A DNA stretch of 64,000 bases from Leclercia pneumoniae (GCF_017348915.1 NZ_CP071383.1:1364001-1428000); one strand, 5' to 3'. Counted from the stretch's first letter, positions 30,122 through 40,096 are shown. Numbers and translations: made by a program. Notes: generated by a model not told the origin, from the letters alone.

Positions 30122-31240
30122 ATGCGTCGATCTTCGCTTATTTTCCTGCCATTCATGCTGGTCTCCACCGCTGTGCTTGCCGCGCCTGCTGAAGTGAAAG
30201 TGGATGTGCTGCAAAACAAACTCGATCACCCCTGGTCGCTCGCTTTCCTGCCCCAGAATCAGGGCATGTTAATCACCCTGAAGGACGGTCAGCTTAAACG
30301 CTGGCAGGCCGGAAAAGGCCTCTCCGACCCGATTGTTGGCGTGCCTGACGTCTGGGCTAAGGGGCAGGGCGGCCTGCTGGATGTGGTGCTGGCGCCGGAC
30401 TTCGAAAGCTCGCGGCGGGTGTGGCTCAGCTATGCCGAGGCCGGGAGCGACGGTAAAGCCGGAACCGCCGTAGGCTACGGGCGCTTAAGCGACGATTTCT
30501 CTCGTCTGGAGGCCTTTAAGGTGGTCTTCCGCCAGCAGCCGAAGCTCTCGACGGGCAACCACTTTGGCGGCAGGCTGGTCTTTGATGGCAAAGGCTATCT
30601 CTTTATCGGTCTGGGGGAGAACAACCAGCGTCCCACGGCGCAAGAGCTGGATAAATTGCAGGGTAAGGTTGTGCGGCTCACCGACGAGGGCGAGATCCCC
30701 AATGACAACCCCTTCGTAAATACCTCGGGCGCACTTCCGGAGATCTGGTCTTACGGTATCCGCAACCCGCAGGGCATGGCGATGAACCCCTGGAGCGACA
30801 CGCTATGGCTCAATGAGCATGGCCCGCGCGGCGGCGATGAGATCAACATTCCAGAGAGGGGTAAAAACTACGGCTGGCCGCTGGCGACCCACGGGATTAA
30901 TTACAGCGGCCTGAAGATCCCCGAGGCGAAGGGTGAGCACGTCGAGGGTACTGAGCCGCCGCTGTTTGTCTGGAAAAAATCCCCGGCCCTGAGCGGGATG
31001 GCTTTTTACAACAGCGATGTTTTCCCGCAATGGAAGAACAAACTCTTTATTGGTGCGCTGAAAGAGAAAGACGTGATTGTCATGACGGTGAATGGCAACA
31101 AGGTCACGGAAGAGGGGAGGATTCTGGGGGAGAGGGATCAACGCATTCGTGATGTGCGGGTCGGCCCGGACGGCTACCTATATGTGCTGACGGATGAAAC
31201 GGACGGGCAACTGCTGAAAGTCAGCCCGTCCGGTACCTGA
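30122..31240 (+). CDS. yliI: Soluble PQQ-dependent aldose sugar dehydrogenase YliI (Asd)
   Basis: Periplasmic quinoprotein of the soluble glucose dehydrogenase fold, 372 residues with a signal peptide of about 20 residues ending VLA. Six-bladed propeller landmarks: HPWSLAFLP, the His segment STGNHFGGRLVFDGKGYLFIGLGE, and YGIRNPQGMAMNPWS with LNEHGPRGGDEIN, which carry the PQQ- and Ca-binding residues. The E. coli enzyme oxidises various aldoses when PQQ is supplied. It is the second PQQ dehydrogenase within 3 kb; no PQQ synthesis genes are in the window. Its stop codon abuts that of the convergent gstB. Confidence 0.95.
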   Translation: MRRSSLIFLPFMLVSTAVLAAPAEVKVDVLQNKLDHPWSLAFLPQNQGMLITLKDGQLKRWQAGKGLSDPIVGVPDVWAKGQGGLLDVVLAPDFESSRRVWLSYAEAGSDGKAGTAVGYGRLSDDFSRLEAFKVVFRQQPKLSTGNHFGGRLVFDGKGYLFIGLGENNQRPTAQELDKLQGKVVRLTDEGEIPNDNPFVNTSGALPEIWSYGIRNPQGMAMNPWSDTLWLNEHGPRGGDEINIPERGKNYGWPLATHGINYSGLKIPEAKGEHVEGTEPPLFVWKKSPALSGMAFYNSDVFPQWKNKLFIGALKEKDVIVMTVNGNKVTEEGRILGERDQRIRDVRVGPDGYLYVLTDETDGQLLKVSPSGT

Positions 31241-31867
31241 TTAGCTCACCGGGATCATGACCACTTTGCGGTAGGCAGGTCGCTCACTCAGGGCGGCCAT
31301 CCAGCGTTCGAGGTGGGGGCGCGGCGTCCAGCTAAGGCCGATGTTGGTCAGGTTCCAGACAAAAGGCGCGACGGCAATATCCCCCAGACCGAAGGCGTCA
31401 CCGGAGAGCCATGGCCCGGCGGCCAGCGCCTCATCCAGCATGGCAAACAGTCCTTCGAGGGTCTGCTTTGCCGCCTCAATGGCAGCGTGGTCGTGCTCAG
31501 CTTCTGGCGTTCTCACCAGCCCCATCAGCACCACCCGGTGCGCAGGGGAGAGGGTCTGATTGGCCCAGTCCATCCACTTCTCGCCGGTCGCGCGGGCGGC
31601 TGGCGCATCAATCCATAGCCGGTTAAGCCCATACTGTGCGGCCAGGTAGCGGACGATGGTGTTTGACTCCCACAGCGTGACGTGGGTTTCGTCGTCTCGC
31701 AGCAGCGGCACCAGCCCGTTTGGGTTCATCGCCAGGTACTCCGCCTCCTGATTCACGCCATACTGCAAACCGGCCATGATCTGGTTGAACGGTAAATCGA
31801 GCTCCTCCAGCGTCCAGAGCACTTTTTTGACGTTGGTTGAGTTATTTCTGCCCCACAGCGTAATCAT
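31241..31867 (-). CDS. gstB: Glutathione S-transferase GstB
   Basis: 208 residues from [12 protein letters not shown], with AGGGGTGATT upstream. It has an N-terminal thioredoxin-like domain (glutathione site around [14 protein letters not shown] and [12 protein letters not shown]) and a helical C-terminal domain. Colinear with E. coli GstB (YliJ), which conjugates bromoacetate. No spacer separates its stop from the stop of yliI. Confidence 0.95.
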   Translation of the reverse strand: MITLWGRNNSTNVKKVLWTLEELDLPFNQIMAGLQYGVNQEAEYLAMNPNGLVPLLRDDETHVTLWESNTIVRYLAAQYGLNRLWIDAPAARATGEKWMDWANQTLSPAHRVVLMGLVRTPEAEHDHAAIEAAKQTLEGLFAMLDEALAAGPWLSGDAFGLGDIAVAPFVWNLTNIGLSWTPRPHLERWMAALSERPAYRKVVMIPVS

Positions 31868-32122
31868 AATCACCCCTTTAAATGACAAACAACCGGCGGT
31901 TGCGATTCAATGTCCAGGGGGCATAGAGTGAGATAATCCAAACAATTACGCAACAAAAGAGAAAAAAATCGACAGCGTCAAAGCGTATCGGGGGGTTATT
32001 GCATAAACTTTAAAAACTTTACCAGGATTTGGTTTTATTGAACGCATTAGTACGTTATTACTCATCGTTTCTTGCGACGCGGTGACGTGGCGTGATTTTT
32101 GAATGGAAACTCGGGTGGCATT

Positions 32123-33328
32123 ATGACGCGAAAAACAACTTCTCTGCGCAGTCTGGCGGCAGGCTCAGCGCTTCTTTTTCTTTTTGCACCTACGCTCTAT
32201 GCAGCAGAACAGGCGGCACCGGAAGCCCCGCCGGTGGATGCTCGCGCGTGGATCCTGATGGATTACGCCAGCGGCAAAGTGCTGGCAGAAGGGAATGCAG
32301 ATGAAAAACTCGACCCGGCCAGCCTGACAAAAATCATGACCAGCTATGTCGTTGGTCAGGCGTTGAAAGCAGGAAAGATCAAGCTCACCGATATGGTCAC
32401 CATTGGTAAAGACGCCTGGGCCACCGGTAACCCGGCGCTTCGCGGCTCGTCGGTCATGTTCCTGAAGCCGGGCGACCAGGTGGCGGTCTCGGACCTGAAT
32501 AAAGGCGTCATTATCCAGTCGGGCAACGATGCCTGCATCGCGCTGGCGGATTACGTGGCGGGCAGCCAGGATTCGTTTATTGGTCTGATGAACGGCTATG
32601 CGCAAAAGCTCGGCTTAACCAATACCACCTTTAAAACCGTGCACGGCCTTGATGCCCCAGGGCAGTTCAGTACCGCCCGCGATATGGCGCTGCTGGGTAA
32701 GGCGCTGATTCACGACGTGCCGGAAGAGTATGCCATCCATAAAGAGAAAGAGTTTACCTTCAACAAGATCCGCCAGCCGAACCGCAACCGCCTGCTCTGG
32801 AGCAGCAATGTCAATGTCGACGGAATGAAAACCGGTACGACCGCCGGTGCCGGGTATAACCTGGTGGCCTCGGCAACGCAGGGGGATATGCGCCTGATCT
32901 CGGTGGTGCTGGGCACCAAAACCGACCGCATCCGCTTTAATGAATCGGAAAAACTGCTGACGTGGGGCTTCCGCTTCTTCGAAACGGTCACCCCGATTAA
33001 GCCGGATGCGACGTTCGTTAGCCAGCGCGTCTGGTTCGGCGACAAAAGCGAAGTGAACCTCGGTGCTGGTGACGCCGGTTCGGTGACCATCCCACGTGGT
33101 CAGCTTAAAAATCTGAAAGCCAGCTTCACCCTGACCGATCCTCAGTTGACCGCCCCGCTGAAAAAGGGCCAGGTGGTGGGCACTATCGACTTCCAGCTGA
33201 ACGGGAAATCTATCGAGCAGCGCCCGCTTATCGTGATGGAAGCGGTGGAAGAGGGCGGTTTCTTTAGCCGGATGTGGGATTTCGTCATGATGAAATTCCA
33301 CCAGTGGTTTGGCAGCTGGTTCTCTTAA
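32123..33328 (+). CDS. dacC: D-alanyl-D-alanine carboxypeptidase DacC (PBP6)
   Basis: Class C low-mass penicillin-binding protein that trims pentapeptides, held to the inner membrane by a C-terminal amphipathic helix ([19 protein letters not shown]). 401 residues from [14 protein letters not shown] precedes the ATG. The signal peptide is about 27 residues. Catalytic motifs: Ser67-Leu-Thr-Lys70 (PASLTK), Ser133-Gly-Asn135 (QSGND), Lys236-Thr-Gly238. Nearly identical to E. coli in the catalytic domain. A strong terminator follows. Confidence 0.97.
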   Translation: MTRKTTSLRSLAAGSALLFLFAPTLYAAEQAAPEAPPVDARAWILMDYASGKVLAEGNADEKLDPASLTKIMTSYVVGQALKAGKIKLTDMVTIGKDAWATGNPALRGSSVMFLKPGDQVAVSDLNKGVIIQSGNDACIALADYVAGSQDSFIGLMNGYAQKLGLTNTTFKTVHGLDAPGQFSTARDMALLGKALIHDVPEEYAIHKEKEFTFNKIRQPNRNRLLWSSNVNVDGMKTGTTAGAGYNLVASATQGDMRLISVVLGTKTDRIRFNESEKLLTWGFRFFETVTPIKPDATFVSQRVWFGDKSEVNLGAGDAGSVTIPRGQLKNLKASFTLTDPQLTAPLKKGQVVGTIDFQLNGKSIEQRPLIVMEAVEEGGFFSRMWDFVMMKFHQWFGSWFS

Positions 33329-33336
33329 GCAAACGC

Positions 33337-33363
33337 AAACGGCAACCCGAAGGTTGCCGTTTT
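33337..33363 (+). terminator. Intrinsic terminator of dacC (and of convergent deoR)
   Basis: AAACGGCAACC-CGAA-GGTTGCCGTTT followed by TC; an 11-bp stem with flanking A and T runs. Confidence 0.85.
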
Positions 33364-33393
33364 CATATCTACTGTTCTGAGGTGGGCGAAAAA

Positions 33394-34152
33394 TTAATAC
33401 ATCAGCTTAATCTGCTGCGCCTTCGCCAGCGCCACCATCTCATCGTCCGGACGGCAATTACTGACAATCACGTCAAATTGCCCTAAATCCCCCATCCGCG
33501 CCGGGCGTACTTTGCCAAATTTACTGTGGTCGGCCACCAGAACATGCTGTTGCGCCATACTCAGCGCCCAGTGTTTCACCGGTAACTCATCCAGATTGAA
33601 GCAGGTCGCCCCGTGACGGGGATGCAGGCCTGCCGCGGAGTAGAAGGCGATATCCGGACAGAGGTTGTTTAAGGTGTCATGCAGATTCAGCGGTTTGAAA
33701 ATCGCATTACTGGCATGGAACTCGCCGCCGCAGAGAATCACCCGGCACGCCGGTTTTTCCTGAAGCGCGAGAAAAGTATTCAGCGAATAGCAGACCCCGG
33801 TAAAAGGCAGGGCGTTATCGATAGCGTCGATAATCCAGGGAGTGGTGGTACCGCAGTCAAAAAAGAGCGTCTGATGAGGCTGCACCAGGGTGGCGGCCAG
33901 CCGCGCCGCCTTGCGCTTCTCTTCTACCAGCCGGGTCTTCTGGTCACTCAGTAAGTAGTGGCTGGCGCTGCGTGGCTCCAGCACGATATAGCCACCGAGA
34001 AGCACAACCGGGCCGCTCTCACTATTAAGATCGCGCCGCACCGTCATCTCCGAGACGCCAAGCAGGGCGGCCGCCTCTTTCAGATGCAGTTTATCGCTGC
34101 GCTTGAGTGCGTTAATCAGTTGAGCCAGACGTTCTTCGCGACGTGTTTCCAT
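33394..34152 (-). CDS. deoR: Deoxyribose operon repressor DeoR
   Basis: 252 residues as in E. coli. The N-terminal DeoR-type helix-turn-helix is LHLKEAAALLGVSEMTVRRDL, and the C-terminal sugar-phosphate sensor domain carries FFDCGTTTPWII and the family motif ADHSKFGKV. E. coli DeoR represses the deo operon and responds to deoxyribose 5-phosphate; its targets are not in this window. Downstream of ybjG in the same direction. Confidence 0.96.
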   Translation of the reverse strand: METRREERLAQLINALKRSDKLHLKEAAALLGVSEMTVRRDLNSESGPVVLLGGYIVLEPRSASHYLLSDQKTRLVEEKRKAARLAATLVQPHQTLFFDCGTTTPWIIDAIDNALPFTGVCYSLNTFLALQEKPACRVILCGGEFHASNAIFKPLNLHDTLNNLCPDIAFYSAAGLHPRHGATCFNLDELPVKHWALSMAQQHVLVADHSKFGKVRPARMGDLGQFDVIVSNCRPDDEMVALAKAQQIKLMY

Positions 34153-34171
34153 AGGTCCTCGGCAGTTGGTA

Positions 34172-34193
34172 AGCCCCCGCTACGCTGGGGGCT
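34172..34193 (-). terminator. Hairpin between ybjG and deoR
   Basis: AGCCCCC-N8-GGGGGCT, a 7-bp stem with no T-run on either strand; a 3'-end or partial terminator structure for ybjG. Confidence 0.45.
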
Positions 34194-34217
34194 CAAGTGT
34201 AACCTGCCGAACCAGGG

Positions 34218-34826
34218 TTAGTCACGTATCCAGCCTTTACGGATGGGGAGGGCGAAACAGATGCGGTACAGCTGAGAGAGGGCGCGATAAAGCCTCTCGC
34301 CAAAAAGGTTCCACAGGATCTGCGCGCTGAGGCAGCCCATCATCCCCACCATCAGTCCGCCGAGCATATCCAGCGGCCAGTGAACGCCGAGGTAGACACG
34401 AGACCAGGCGATAGCGAGGGCCACCGCCATCAAGATGATTCCGGACCAGAGGCGATGCCAGAGGACGAAGGCCAGGGCAAAGGTGAAGATCACTGTGCCA
34501 TGGTCGCTCGGGAAAGAGTCATCGGCGGCATGGTGCAGGAAGTTATAGCCAATATGATCAACGAACGGACGATCGTGCGGGAAGGTGTGGCCCAGCCCCC
34601 AGGAGGCCAGCAAGCTCACGCCCAGCGCCATCGCAATCTTGATGACCAGTTGACGCTGGGCACCTACCTGTTTGCGGGGTCCCCACAGCCAGAGGATGAC
34701 CACCAGCGCCGGGACGATATTAATTAAGTCTTTTGCCACAAAGGTGGCGAAGTCGATCATCCACGCCGGCGAAGCGGGGGTGGCATTGATCCAGTAAAAC
34801 AGTCCATAGTTCAGATTTTCTAACAT
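34218..34826 (-). CDS. ybjG: Undecaprenyl-diphosphatase YbjG (PAP2 family)
   Basis: Inner-membrane phosphatase that recycles undecaprenyl pyrophosphate, the lipid carrier of wall synthesis. 202 residues from MLENLNYGLFYW. The PAP2 motifs are all present: HDRPF, FPSDHGTVIF and SRVYLGVHWPLDMLGG. About five or six membrane helices. Its start lies 7 bases after the stop of the upstream PAP2 gene, forming an operon. In E. coli ybjG responds to the BasSR (PmrAB) system, which fits the PmrA-type box upstream. Confidence 0.95.
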   Translation of the reverse strand: MLENLNYGLFYWINATPASPAWMIDFATFVAKDLINIVPALVVILWLWGPRKQVGAQRQLVIKIAMALGVSLLASWGLGHTFPHDRPFVDHIGYNFLHHAADDSFPSDHGTVIFTFALAFVLWHRLWSGIILMAVALAIAWSRVYLGVHWPLDMLGGLMVGMMGCLSAQILWNLFGERLYRALSQLYRICFALPIRKGWIRD

Positions 34827-34833
34827 ACCCTCG

Positions 34834-35562
34834 TCACTCTTTTGCAAACCAGCGGGTCATCAGCGCATAGGCTGCCAGCTGGGAAAACCAAACCCACCAA
34901 CCCGCCCACAGGTTGTGTGAGAAAAAATGCGCGCCACGCATCACCTGGCCGTAACCCATCACCAGCCCGAGCACCACCCCGAGTGCCATCATTCCCCAGG
35001 CGAGGCGGGGGCGATTGTGCCAGAAGGCAAAAAACAGCCCCATCACCATAAAGCCGCTCGACGAATGACCGCCGGGGAAGCAGCGCCCGGGGCCGCTGTT
35101 CAACGGCGTGGTGCCAAATAGCGGAAACGAGACGGCATCACCGCCGTACTCCACCAGATCCCAGGGGCAGCTATGATGGCTAACCGCTTTCAGCGCGCCC
35201 ACCACCAGCGTGCCCAGCCCCATCAGCAGCGCCCCGACGACCAGCTGCGGATTACGTCTCCAGACCCCGTAGAGCAGCGTGACTGCCGCCAGGGTGATGG
35301 TGAGATATTTCGCAAGCCGATGGTTAAGCACATCCAGCAAGACATTCTGCTTGAGCGGAAAGGTGTGCAACGCGGCGTCGTACCAGTAACCGGTCAGTAG
35401 CCTGTCCAGGGTCTCATCCCGGCCTAACCAGCTAAAAAGCGCGGCCAGAATCAGTAGCGCAATAAGCTGATAACCATAAAAACGGTTCGGCAAGGGGTAA
35501 AGTCTTTTTGTCTTAGTTGTCTTTAACTTAGACAATTCTGAAGCCGGGGTAATCTGTGTCAT
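34834..35562 (-). CDS. Membrane PAP2-family phosphatase, partner of ybjG
   Basis: 242 residues from MTQITPASELS. The longer frame would begin inside the predicted -10 hexamer, so it is rejected. A basic N-terminal tail of about 25 residues is followed by five or six hydrophobic segments. The PAP2 motifs are modified: KAVSHHSCPWD in place of KxxxxxxRP, FPGGHSSSGF, and MRGAHFFSHNLWAGW, keeping the catalytic His and Arg. Such proteins act on lipid phosphates (lipid A, isoprenoid or phosphatidylglycerol phosphates). It is absent from this place in E. coli K-12. Its promoter carries a PmrA-type box, so a role in envelope phosphate control is inferred. Confidence 0.85.
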   Translation of the reverse strand: MTQITPASELSKLKTTKTKRLYPLPNRFYGYQLIALLILAALFSWLGRDETLDRLLTGYWYDAALHTFPLKQNVLLDVLNHRLAKYLTITLAAVTLLYGVWRRNPQLVVGALLMGLGTLVVGALKAVSHHSCPWDLVEYGGDAVSFPLFGTTPLNSGPGRCFPGGHSSSGFMVMGLFFAFWHNRPRLAWGMMALGVVLGLVMGYGQVMRGAHFFSHNLWAGWWVWFSQLAAYALMTRWFAKE

Positions 35563-35590
35563 AATAAAGGTCAATGACGGAAAAACCTCA

Positions 35591-35623
35591 AGCATACGGA
35601 TGCCAACTTAAGGAAACCTTAAA
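35591..35623 (-). promoter_or_regulatory. PmrA (BasR)-type box and -10 upstream of the PAP2-ybjG operon
   Basis: On the minus strand TTTAAG-GTTTC-CTTAAG (35607-35623) fits the PmrA direct-repeat pattern (Y)TTAA(K)-N5-(Y)TTAA(K). Ten bases downstream lies TATGCT (35591-35596), a fair -10. The box takes the place of a -35, as in known PmrA promoters. Confidence 0.65.
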
Positions 35624-35728
35624 CGACAGCGAAATGTGCGCAATTTCGGCTGAGTCTGGTTAATTTGCTACCGCTGGGGCGGCCATTTCATTACACTCAG
35701 CGCGATTTTTATCTAAGAAAGAGACTCC

Positions 35729-36964
35729 ATGTTAAACCGTTCTTCTTCCGGCAACCGTCTGGGTCGTCAGGCGTTGCTGTTTCCTCTGTGTCTGGTGCTG
35801 TACGAATTTTCGACCTATATCGGCAACGATATGATCCAGCCGGGTATGCTGGCGGTCGTCGAGCAGTACAACGCGGGGATTGAGTGGGTACCCACGTCCA
35901 TGACCGCCTATCTGGCCGGCGGGATGTTTTTGCAGTGGCTGCTGGGGCCGCTGTCGGATCGCATTGGCCGCCGCCCGGTGATGCTCACCGGGGTGGTCTG
36001 GTTTATTGTTACCTGTCTCGCCATCCTGCTGGCGCAGAACATTGAGCAGTTTACTTTCCTGCGTTTCTTGCAGGGGGTAAGCCTCTGCTTTATCGGTGCC
36101 GTGGGCTATGCCGCAATTCAGGAGTCGTTTGAGGAGGCGGTCTGTATCAAGATCACCGCGCTGATGGCGAACGTCGCGCTGATTGCGCCGCTGCTCGGTC
36201 CGCTGGTGGGCGCCGCCTGGGTCCACGTGGCGCCCTGGGAAGGGATGTTTATTCTGTTTGCGTTGCTGGCGGCCATCTCATTCTTTGGCCTCTGGAAAGC
36301 CATGCCCGAAACGGCGACCCGGCTGGGTGAGACGCTTTCCATGCGGGAGCTGGGGCGCGACTATAAAGCGGTGATGAAAAATGTGCGCTTCGTGGCGGGG
36401 GCGCTGGCGACCGGCTTTGTTAGCCTGCCGCTGCTGGCGTGGATTGCCCAATCGCCGGTGATTATCATCAGCGGCGAGCAGCTCAGCAGCTATGAGTATG
36501 GTCTGCTGCAGGTACCGATCTTTGGCGCGCTGATTATCGGCAACCTGGTGCTGGCGCGGCTCACCTCGCGTCGTACCGTGCGTTCTCTCATCATTATGGG
36601 GGGTTGGCCAATTACGCTGGGCCTGCTGCTGGCCGCAGTGGCAACGGTCGTTTCTTCGCACGCTTACCTGTGGATGACCGCCGGGCTAAGCCTCTATGCG
36701 TTCGGTATTGGCCTGGCCAACGCCGGGCTGGTACGTCTGACCCTCTTCGCCAGCGACATGAGCAAGGGTACCGTCTCGGCGGCGATGGGAATGTTACAGA
36801 TGCTGATCTTTACGGTGGGAATCGAGGTGAGTAAGCACGCGTTCAGCTTCGGTGGCAATGGTCTGTTCAGCCTCTTCAATCTGGCAAACGGTTTGCTGTG
36901 GCTGGTCCTGATGGTGATATTCCTGAAAGATAAACGGGTTGGAAACGCGCTGCAGCCCGATTAA
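35729..36964 (+). CDS. mdfA: Multidrug efflux transporter MdfA
   Basis: Twelve-helix MFS proton-drug antiporter, 411 residues. The membrane-embedded acidic residues needed for cation and drug recognition, Glu26 and Asp34, are conserved in [18 protein letters not shown]. The loop motif [12 protein letters not shown] follows helix 2. In E. coli it exports chloramphenicol, quinolones and monovalent cations and gives alkaline tolerance. ybjH, which follows in E. coli, is missing; ybjI begins after a 35-bp convergent gap. Confidence 0.97.
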   Translation: MLNRSSSGNRLGRQALLFPLCLVLYEFSTYIGNDMIQPGMLAVVEQYNAGIEWVPTSMTAYLAGGMFLQWLLGPLSDRIGRRPVMLTGVVWFIVTCLAILLAQNIEQFTFLRFLQGVSLCFIGAVGYAAIQESFEEAVCIKITALMANVALIAPLLGPLVGAAWVHVAPWEGMFILFALLAAISFFGLWKAMPETATRLGETLSMRELGRDYKAVMKNVRFVAGALATGFVSLPLLAWIAQSPVIIISGEQLSSYEYGLLQVPIFGALIIGNLVLARLTSRRTVRSLIIMGGWPITLGLLLAAVATVVSSHAYLWMTAGLSLYAFGIGLANAGLVRLTLFASDMSKGTVSAAMGMLQMLIFTVGIEVSKHAFSFGGNGLFSLFNLANGLLWLVLMVIFLKDKRVGNALQPD

Positions 36965-36968
36965 CCAG

Positions 36969-36992
36969 CAGGCCGGGCGATGGCCCGGCCTG
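36969..36992. terminator. Hairpin between convergent mdfA and ybjI
   Basis: CAGGCCGGGC-GATG-GCCCGGCCTG, a perfect 10-bp stem filling the 35-bp gap; no T-run. Confidence 0.65.
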
Positions 36993-36999
36993 TCAGTAG

Positions 37000-37812
37000 T
37001 TAATTAAACGGCGCTTCGCGTTTTAACACTTTATCAATCACCTGCAGCACGCCCTCTTCGTTGTTGTGCGGCGCTTCAAAGCGGGCTACCGCTTTGATGT
37101 GATCCCCGGCGTTAGCCATCGCAAAACCAAAGCCTGCCTGTTTGAGCATCTCTACGTCATTCCCGCTATCGCCAAACGACACCACTTCATGATCTTCAAT
37201 GCCCCACAGCGCCTGCAGCAGGCGCAGGCCATTGGCTTTATGCACGCCGGGAATAATCAGGTCGATGCTGCCGTTGCCGGTATGAACGGGCACCATGATG
37301 TCGCCCAGTTCGTCGTGGATCAGCGCCTGAATGCGCGGGATCTCTTCATCCGAGACATTGAGGCCAAACTTGAAGAAAATGTCGTTGAAGTTATCGAAAT
37401 TCTTTACCTTTTCCAGGCGGTGATAATATTTTGCCGCAATCTCGTGAAAGGCATCGCCATAGTGTTTTAGGGTGTAGGCGCTGTTCTTACCGCAGGCGAT
37501 CACCTCTATTCCCGGCAGGGTGCAGAGATAGCGTGAGACGGTGGCGAAGTGCGATTGCGTCAATTCGCCGTTAAACACATCCTCTCCGGCATTCACTACC
37601 CAGCCGCCGTTTTCGGCGACAAAAGCGATCTCATGGGCAATCTCCGGGAAGAAAGAGATGAGCTGGTAATACTGATTGCCGCTGGCAACCACAAAACGTA
37701 TTCCCTGTTCCTTCATTTGCGCGTACTGCTGCAAAAAGCGCTCGCGATTGTACTGCTTGCTATCGCTTAAAAAGGTGCCATCCATATCCACTGCAATCAG
37801 TTTGATGCTCAT
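37000..37812 (-). CDS. ybjI: HAD-superfamily sugar phosphatase YbjI
   Basis: 270 residues, Cof-type HAD hydrolase; nucleophile Asp9 in VDMDGTF, VASGN motif II, SFGDSGNDVEML motif IV. In E. coli it hydrolyses FMN and some sugar phosphates. Paralogue of ybiV in this window. Its ATG overlaps the stop of ybjJ (TAATG), so the two are translationally coupled, with GGAGAATGGATA as ribosome site. Confidence 0.94.
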   Translation of the reverse strand: MSIKLIAVDMDGTFLSDSKQYNRERFLQQYAQMKEQGIRFVVASGNQYYQLISFFPEIAHEIAFVAENGGWVVNAGEDVFNGELTQSHFATVSRYLCTLPGIEVIACGKNSAYTLKHYGDAFHEIAAKYYHRLEKVKNFDNFNDIFFKFGLNVSDEEIPRIQALIHDELGDIMVPVHTGNGSIDLIIPGVHKANGLRLLQALWGIEDHEVVSFGDSGNDVEMLKQAGFGFAMANAGDHIKAVARFEAPHNNEEGVLQVIDKVLKREAPFN

Positions 37813-39020
37813 TATCCATTCTCCGTGGCAGATTCTGCCTGAGGCGCCGGTTTTGCCACCGCTCGCGCCACCAGCGCAGCAATAATCACTAACCCTAACA
37901 CGACCAGCATTGCACTACGTAACCCGTAATGCTCGCCCAGGAATCCTAACAGCGGCGGGCCTACCAGGAACGCAAGGTAGCCGGTTGTCGCCACTACGCT
38001 GACGCGGGTTGGCGCATCCGGACCGGTATCGCTGGCCGCCGAGATAGTGAGCGGGAATCCCAGCGAGGCGCCCAGTCCCCAGAGGATCACCGAGACGCCA
38101 GCTACCCAGTCCACATCTACAAAGATAATCAGCGCGATGCCCAGGCCACCCAGCAGGGCGCTGGCGCGCACTACGCTGACGCGGCTGTAACGGTCGATGA
38201 ACCAGCCGCCGGTGAAGCGTCCTACGGTCATACCCAGCGTAAACCCGGCATAAATCAGCGAGCCGGAGGTAGGGCTAAAGCCGTGGCCGTCCACCATCAA
38301 CAGCGGCAGCCAGTCGTTGGCAGACCCTTCGGCAAAGGCCATAGCCAGCACCACGACGCCAATCAACATCAGCTGAATATCGCGATAGAAGGGCAGACCT
38401 TTTTCGCCCCCGCTGGCCTCTTCGCCAGCGTTTTTTCCGGTGCCGTCAGGAATGGCGGTAATGCCAAGCAGAATCGGCGCGATACAGACCAGCGCTGCAA
38501 AAAGAATGTGCAGATTTGCGGCCACGCCAGAGGCGGTGAGTGCCATGCCCACCCCTGCGCCCGCCAGGGTACCGAGACTGTAAAAACCGTGCATCATGGG
38601 CAATACCGTTTTGCCCATCTCGCGCTCGACCGCCGCTCCTTCGACGTTGATGGCCACTTCCGCCGCCCCGAAGCTGCCGCCGAAGACGGTAAGTCCCAGG
38701 GCAAACATCAGCGGTGACGTGAACCAGAGCGCCGTGCTGAGGATCACCATTCCTACCACTGCGCAGCACATAGTCGTGCGAATCACTTGTCGCGTACCAA
38801 AACGCTTTACCAGCCAGGCAGAGCAGAGAATGCCGCTCATCGAACCGACGGAGAGGCCAAACAAGACGATCCCCATCTCTGCCGTCGATACCGATAAAAT
38901 ATCGCGGATAGCGGGGGTACGCGTGGCCCACGAAGCCATGAGCAGCCCGGGAATAAAGAAGAACATAAAGAGCGCCCACATACGGCGCTGCAGAACTCTG
39001 CGAGGCGAAATGGCAGTCAT
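37812..39020 (-). CDS. ybjJ: MFS transporter YbjJ
   Basis: 402 residues, twelve-helix major facilitator, as in E. coli. It begins with a short basic segment (SPRRVLQRR) and helix 1 [23 protein letters not shown]; the central cytoplasmic loop is Gly/Glu rich ([15 protein letters not shown]). Substrate unknown. First gene of ybjJ-ybjI, divergent from the TetR-type regulator rcdA, with a palindromic operator between them. Confidence 0.93.
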   Translation of the reverse strand: MTAISPRRVLQRRMWALFMFFFIPGLLMASWATRTPAIRDILSVSTAEMGIVLFGLSVGSMSGILCSAWLVKRFGTRQVIRTTMCCAVVGMVILSTALWFTSPLMFALGLTVFGGSFGAAEVAINVEGAAVEREMGKTVLPMMHGFYSLGTLAGAGVGMALTASGVAANLHILFAALVCIAPILLGITAIPDGTGKNAGEEASGGEKGLPFYRDIQLMLIGVVVLAMAFAEGSANDWLPLLMVDGHGFSPTSGSLIYAGFTLGMTVGRFTGGWFIDRYSRVSVVRASALLGGLGIALIIFVDVDWVAGVSVILWGLGASLGFPLTISAASDTGPDAPTRVSVVATTGYLAFLVGPPLLGFLGEHYGLRSAMLVVLGLVIIAALVARAVAKPAPQAESATENG

Positions 39021-39065
39021 GTTTTGTTCACCAGAGGGAGATTACTGACGACAACAGTAGCAAGC

Positions 39066-39085
39066 TTGTGTACATTTGTACACAA
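39066..39085. promoter_or_regulatory. TetR-type operator between ybjJ and rcdA
   Basis: TTGTGTAC-ATTT-GTACACAA, perfect 8-bp arms in the divergent promoter region 17 bp upstream of the rcdA start. This is the natural site for RcdA autoregulation and control of ybjJI. Confidence 0.7.
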
Positions 39086-39101
39086 ACTGGCAGAGGGTAA
39101 A

Positions 39102-39653
39102 ATGAGCAGACGACCAAACGATCCGCAGCGCAGGGAGCGTATTCTTCAGGCGACGCTGGACACCATCGCCGAACATGGTATTCATGCCGTTACCCATCGT
39201 AAAATTGCCAGCTGCGCAGGCGTGCCGCTGGGTTCGATGACCTACTATTTTGCGGGCAAAGATGCGCTGCTCGAAGAGGCATTTACCTGGTTTACTCAGC
39301 AACAGATGTCCGTGCAGTACCGTGACTTCTTCGCTGGCGTCACCGGGCCCGAGATGGCGTGCGAGGCGATCACCACCCTGATATACAGTTCCCAGGTCAC
39401 CACACCGCACAATATGGAGCTGATGTACCAGCTCTATGCGTTTATGAATCGCAGCGCTCCGCTAAAAAGCGTCATGCAGGACTGGATGAAGACCAGCCAG
39501 ACGACGCTTGAGCAGTGGTTCGACCCGGTCACTGCCCGGGGGCTGGATGCCTTTATCGAAGGGATGACGTTGCACTTCGTAACGGACAGAAAACCGCTCA
39601 CGCGGGAGGAGTTGCGCGCCATGGTGGGGAGAATTGCGGGCGAGGGGGGCTAA
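39102..39653 (+). CDS. rcdA: TetR-family regulator RcdA (YbjK)
   Basis: 183 residues from [23 protein letters not shown] before the ATG decides the start over the longer frame. The TetR helix-turn-helix is [27 protein letters not shown], and the helical ligand domain ends [20 protein letters not shown], as in E. coli. E. coli RcdA activates csgD and several stress regulators and thus biofilm formation. Last backbone gene before the accessory island. Confidence 0.94.
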   Translation: MSRRPNDPQRRERILQATLDTIAEHGIHAVTHRKIASCAGVPLGSMTYYFAGKDALLEEAFTWFTQQQMSVQYRDFFAGVTGPEMACEAITTLIYSSQVTTPHNMELMYQLYAFMNRSAPLKSVMQDWMKTSQTTLEQWFDPVTARGLDAFIEGMTLHFVTDRKPLTREELRAMVGRIAGEGG

Positions 39654-39820
39654 ACGGGGCCCGCCACGCTAATATTGAAATAACACCCTAAATAAAAATA
39701 AATAACGCAGTTTCCCCCCTCGTCCTCTATTTTGCGCGTCTGACGGATATATCCACGGACGCCCGGGTGATGCTGCCAACTTACTGATTTAGTGTATGAT
39801 GGTGTTTTTGAGGTGCTCCA

Positions 39821-40096
39821 GTGGCTTCTGTTTCTATCAGCTGTCCCTCCTGTTCAGCTACTGACGGGGTGGTGCGTAACGGCAAAAGCACCGCCGGACA
39901 TCAGCGCTATCTCTGCTCTCACTGCCGTAAAACATGGCAACTGCAGTTCACTTACACCGCTTCTCAACCCGGTACGCACCAGAAAATCATTGATATGGCC
40001 ATGAATGGCGTTGGATGCCGGGCAACCGCCCGCATTATGGGCGTTGGCCTCAACACGATTTTACGTCACTTAAAAAACTCAGGCCGCAGTCGGTAA
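39821..40096 (+). CDS. insA: IS1 protein InsA
   Basis: 91 residues, GTG start; zinc-finger motif [12 protein letters not shown] followed by a helix-turn-helix. Made without frameshifting it represses IS1 transposition and binds the terminal repeats. It matches the standard IS1 protein along its whole length. Confidence 0.96.
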
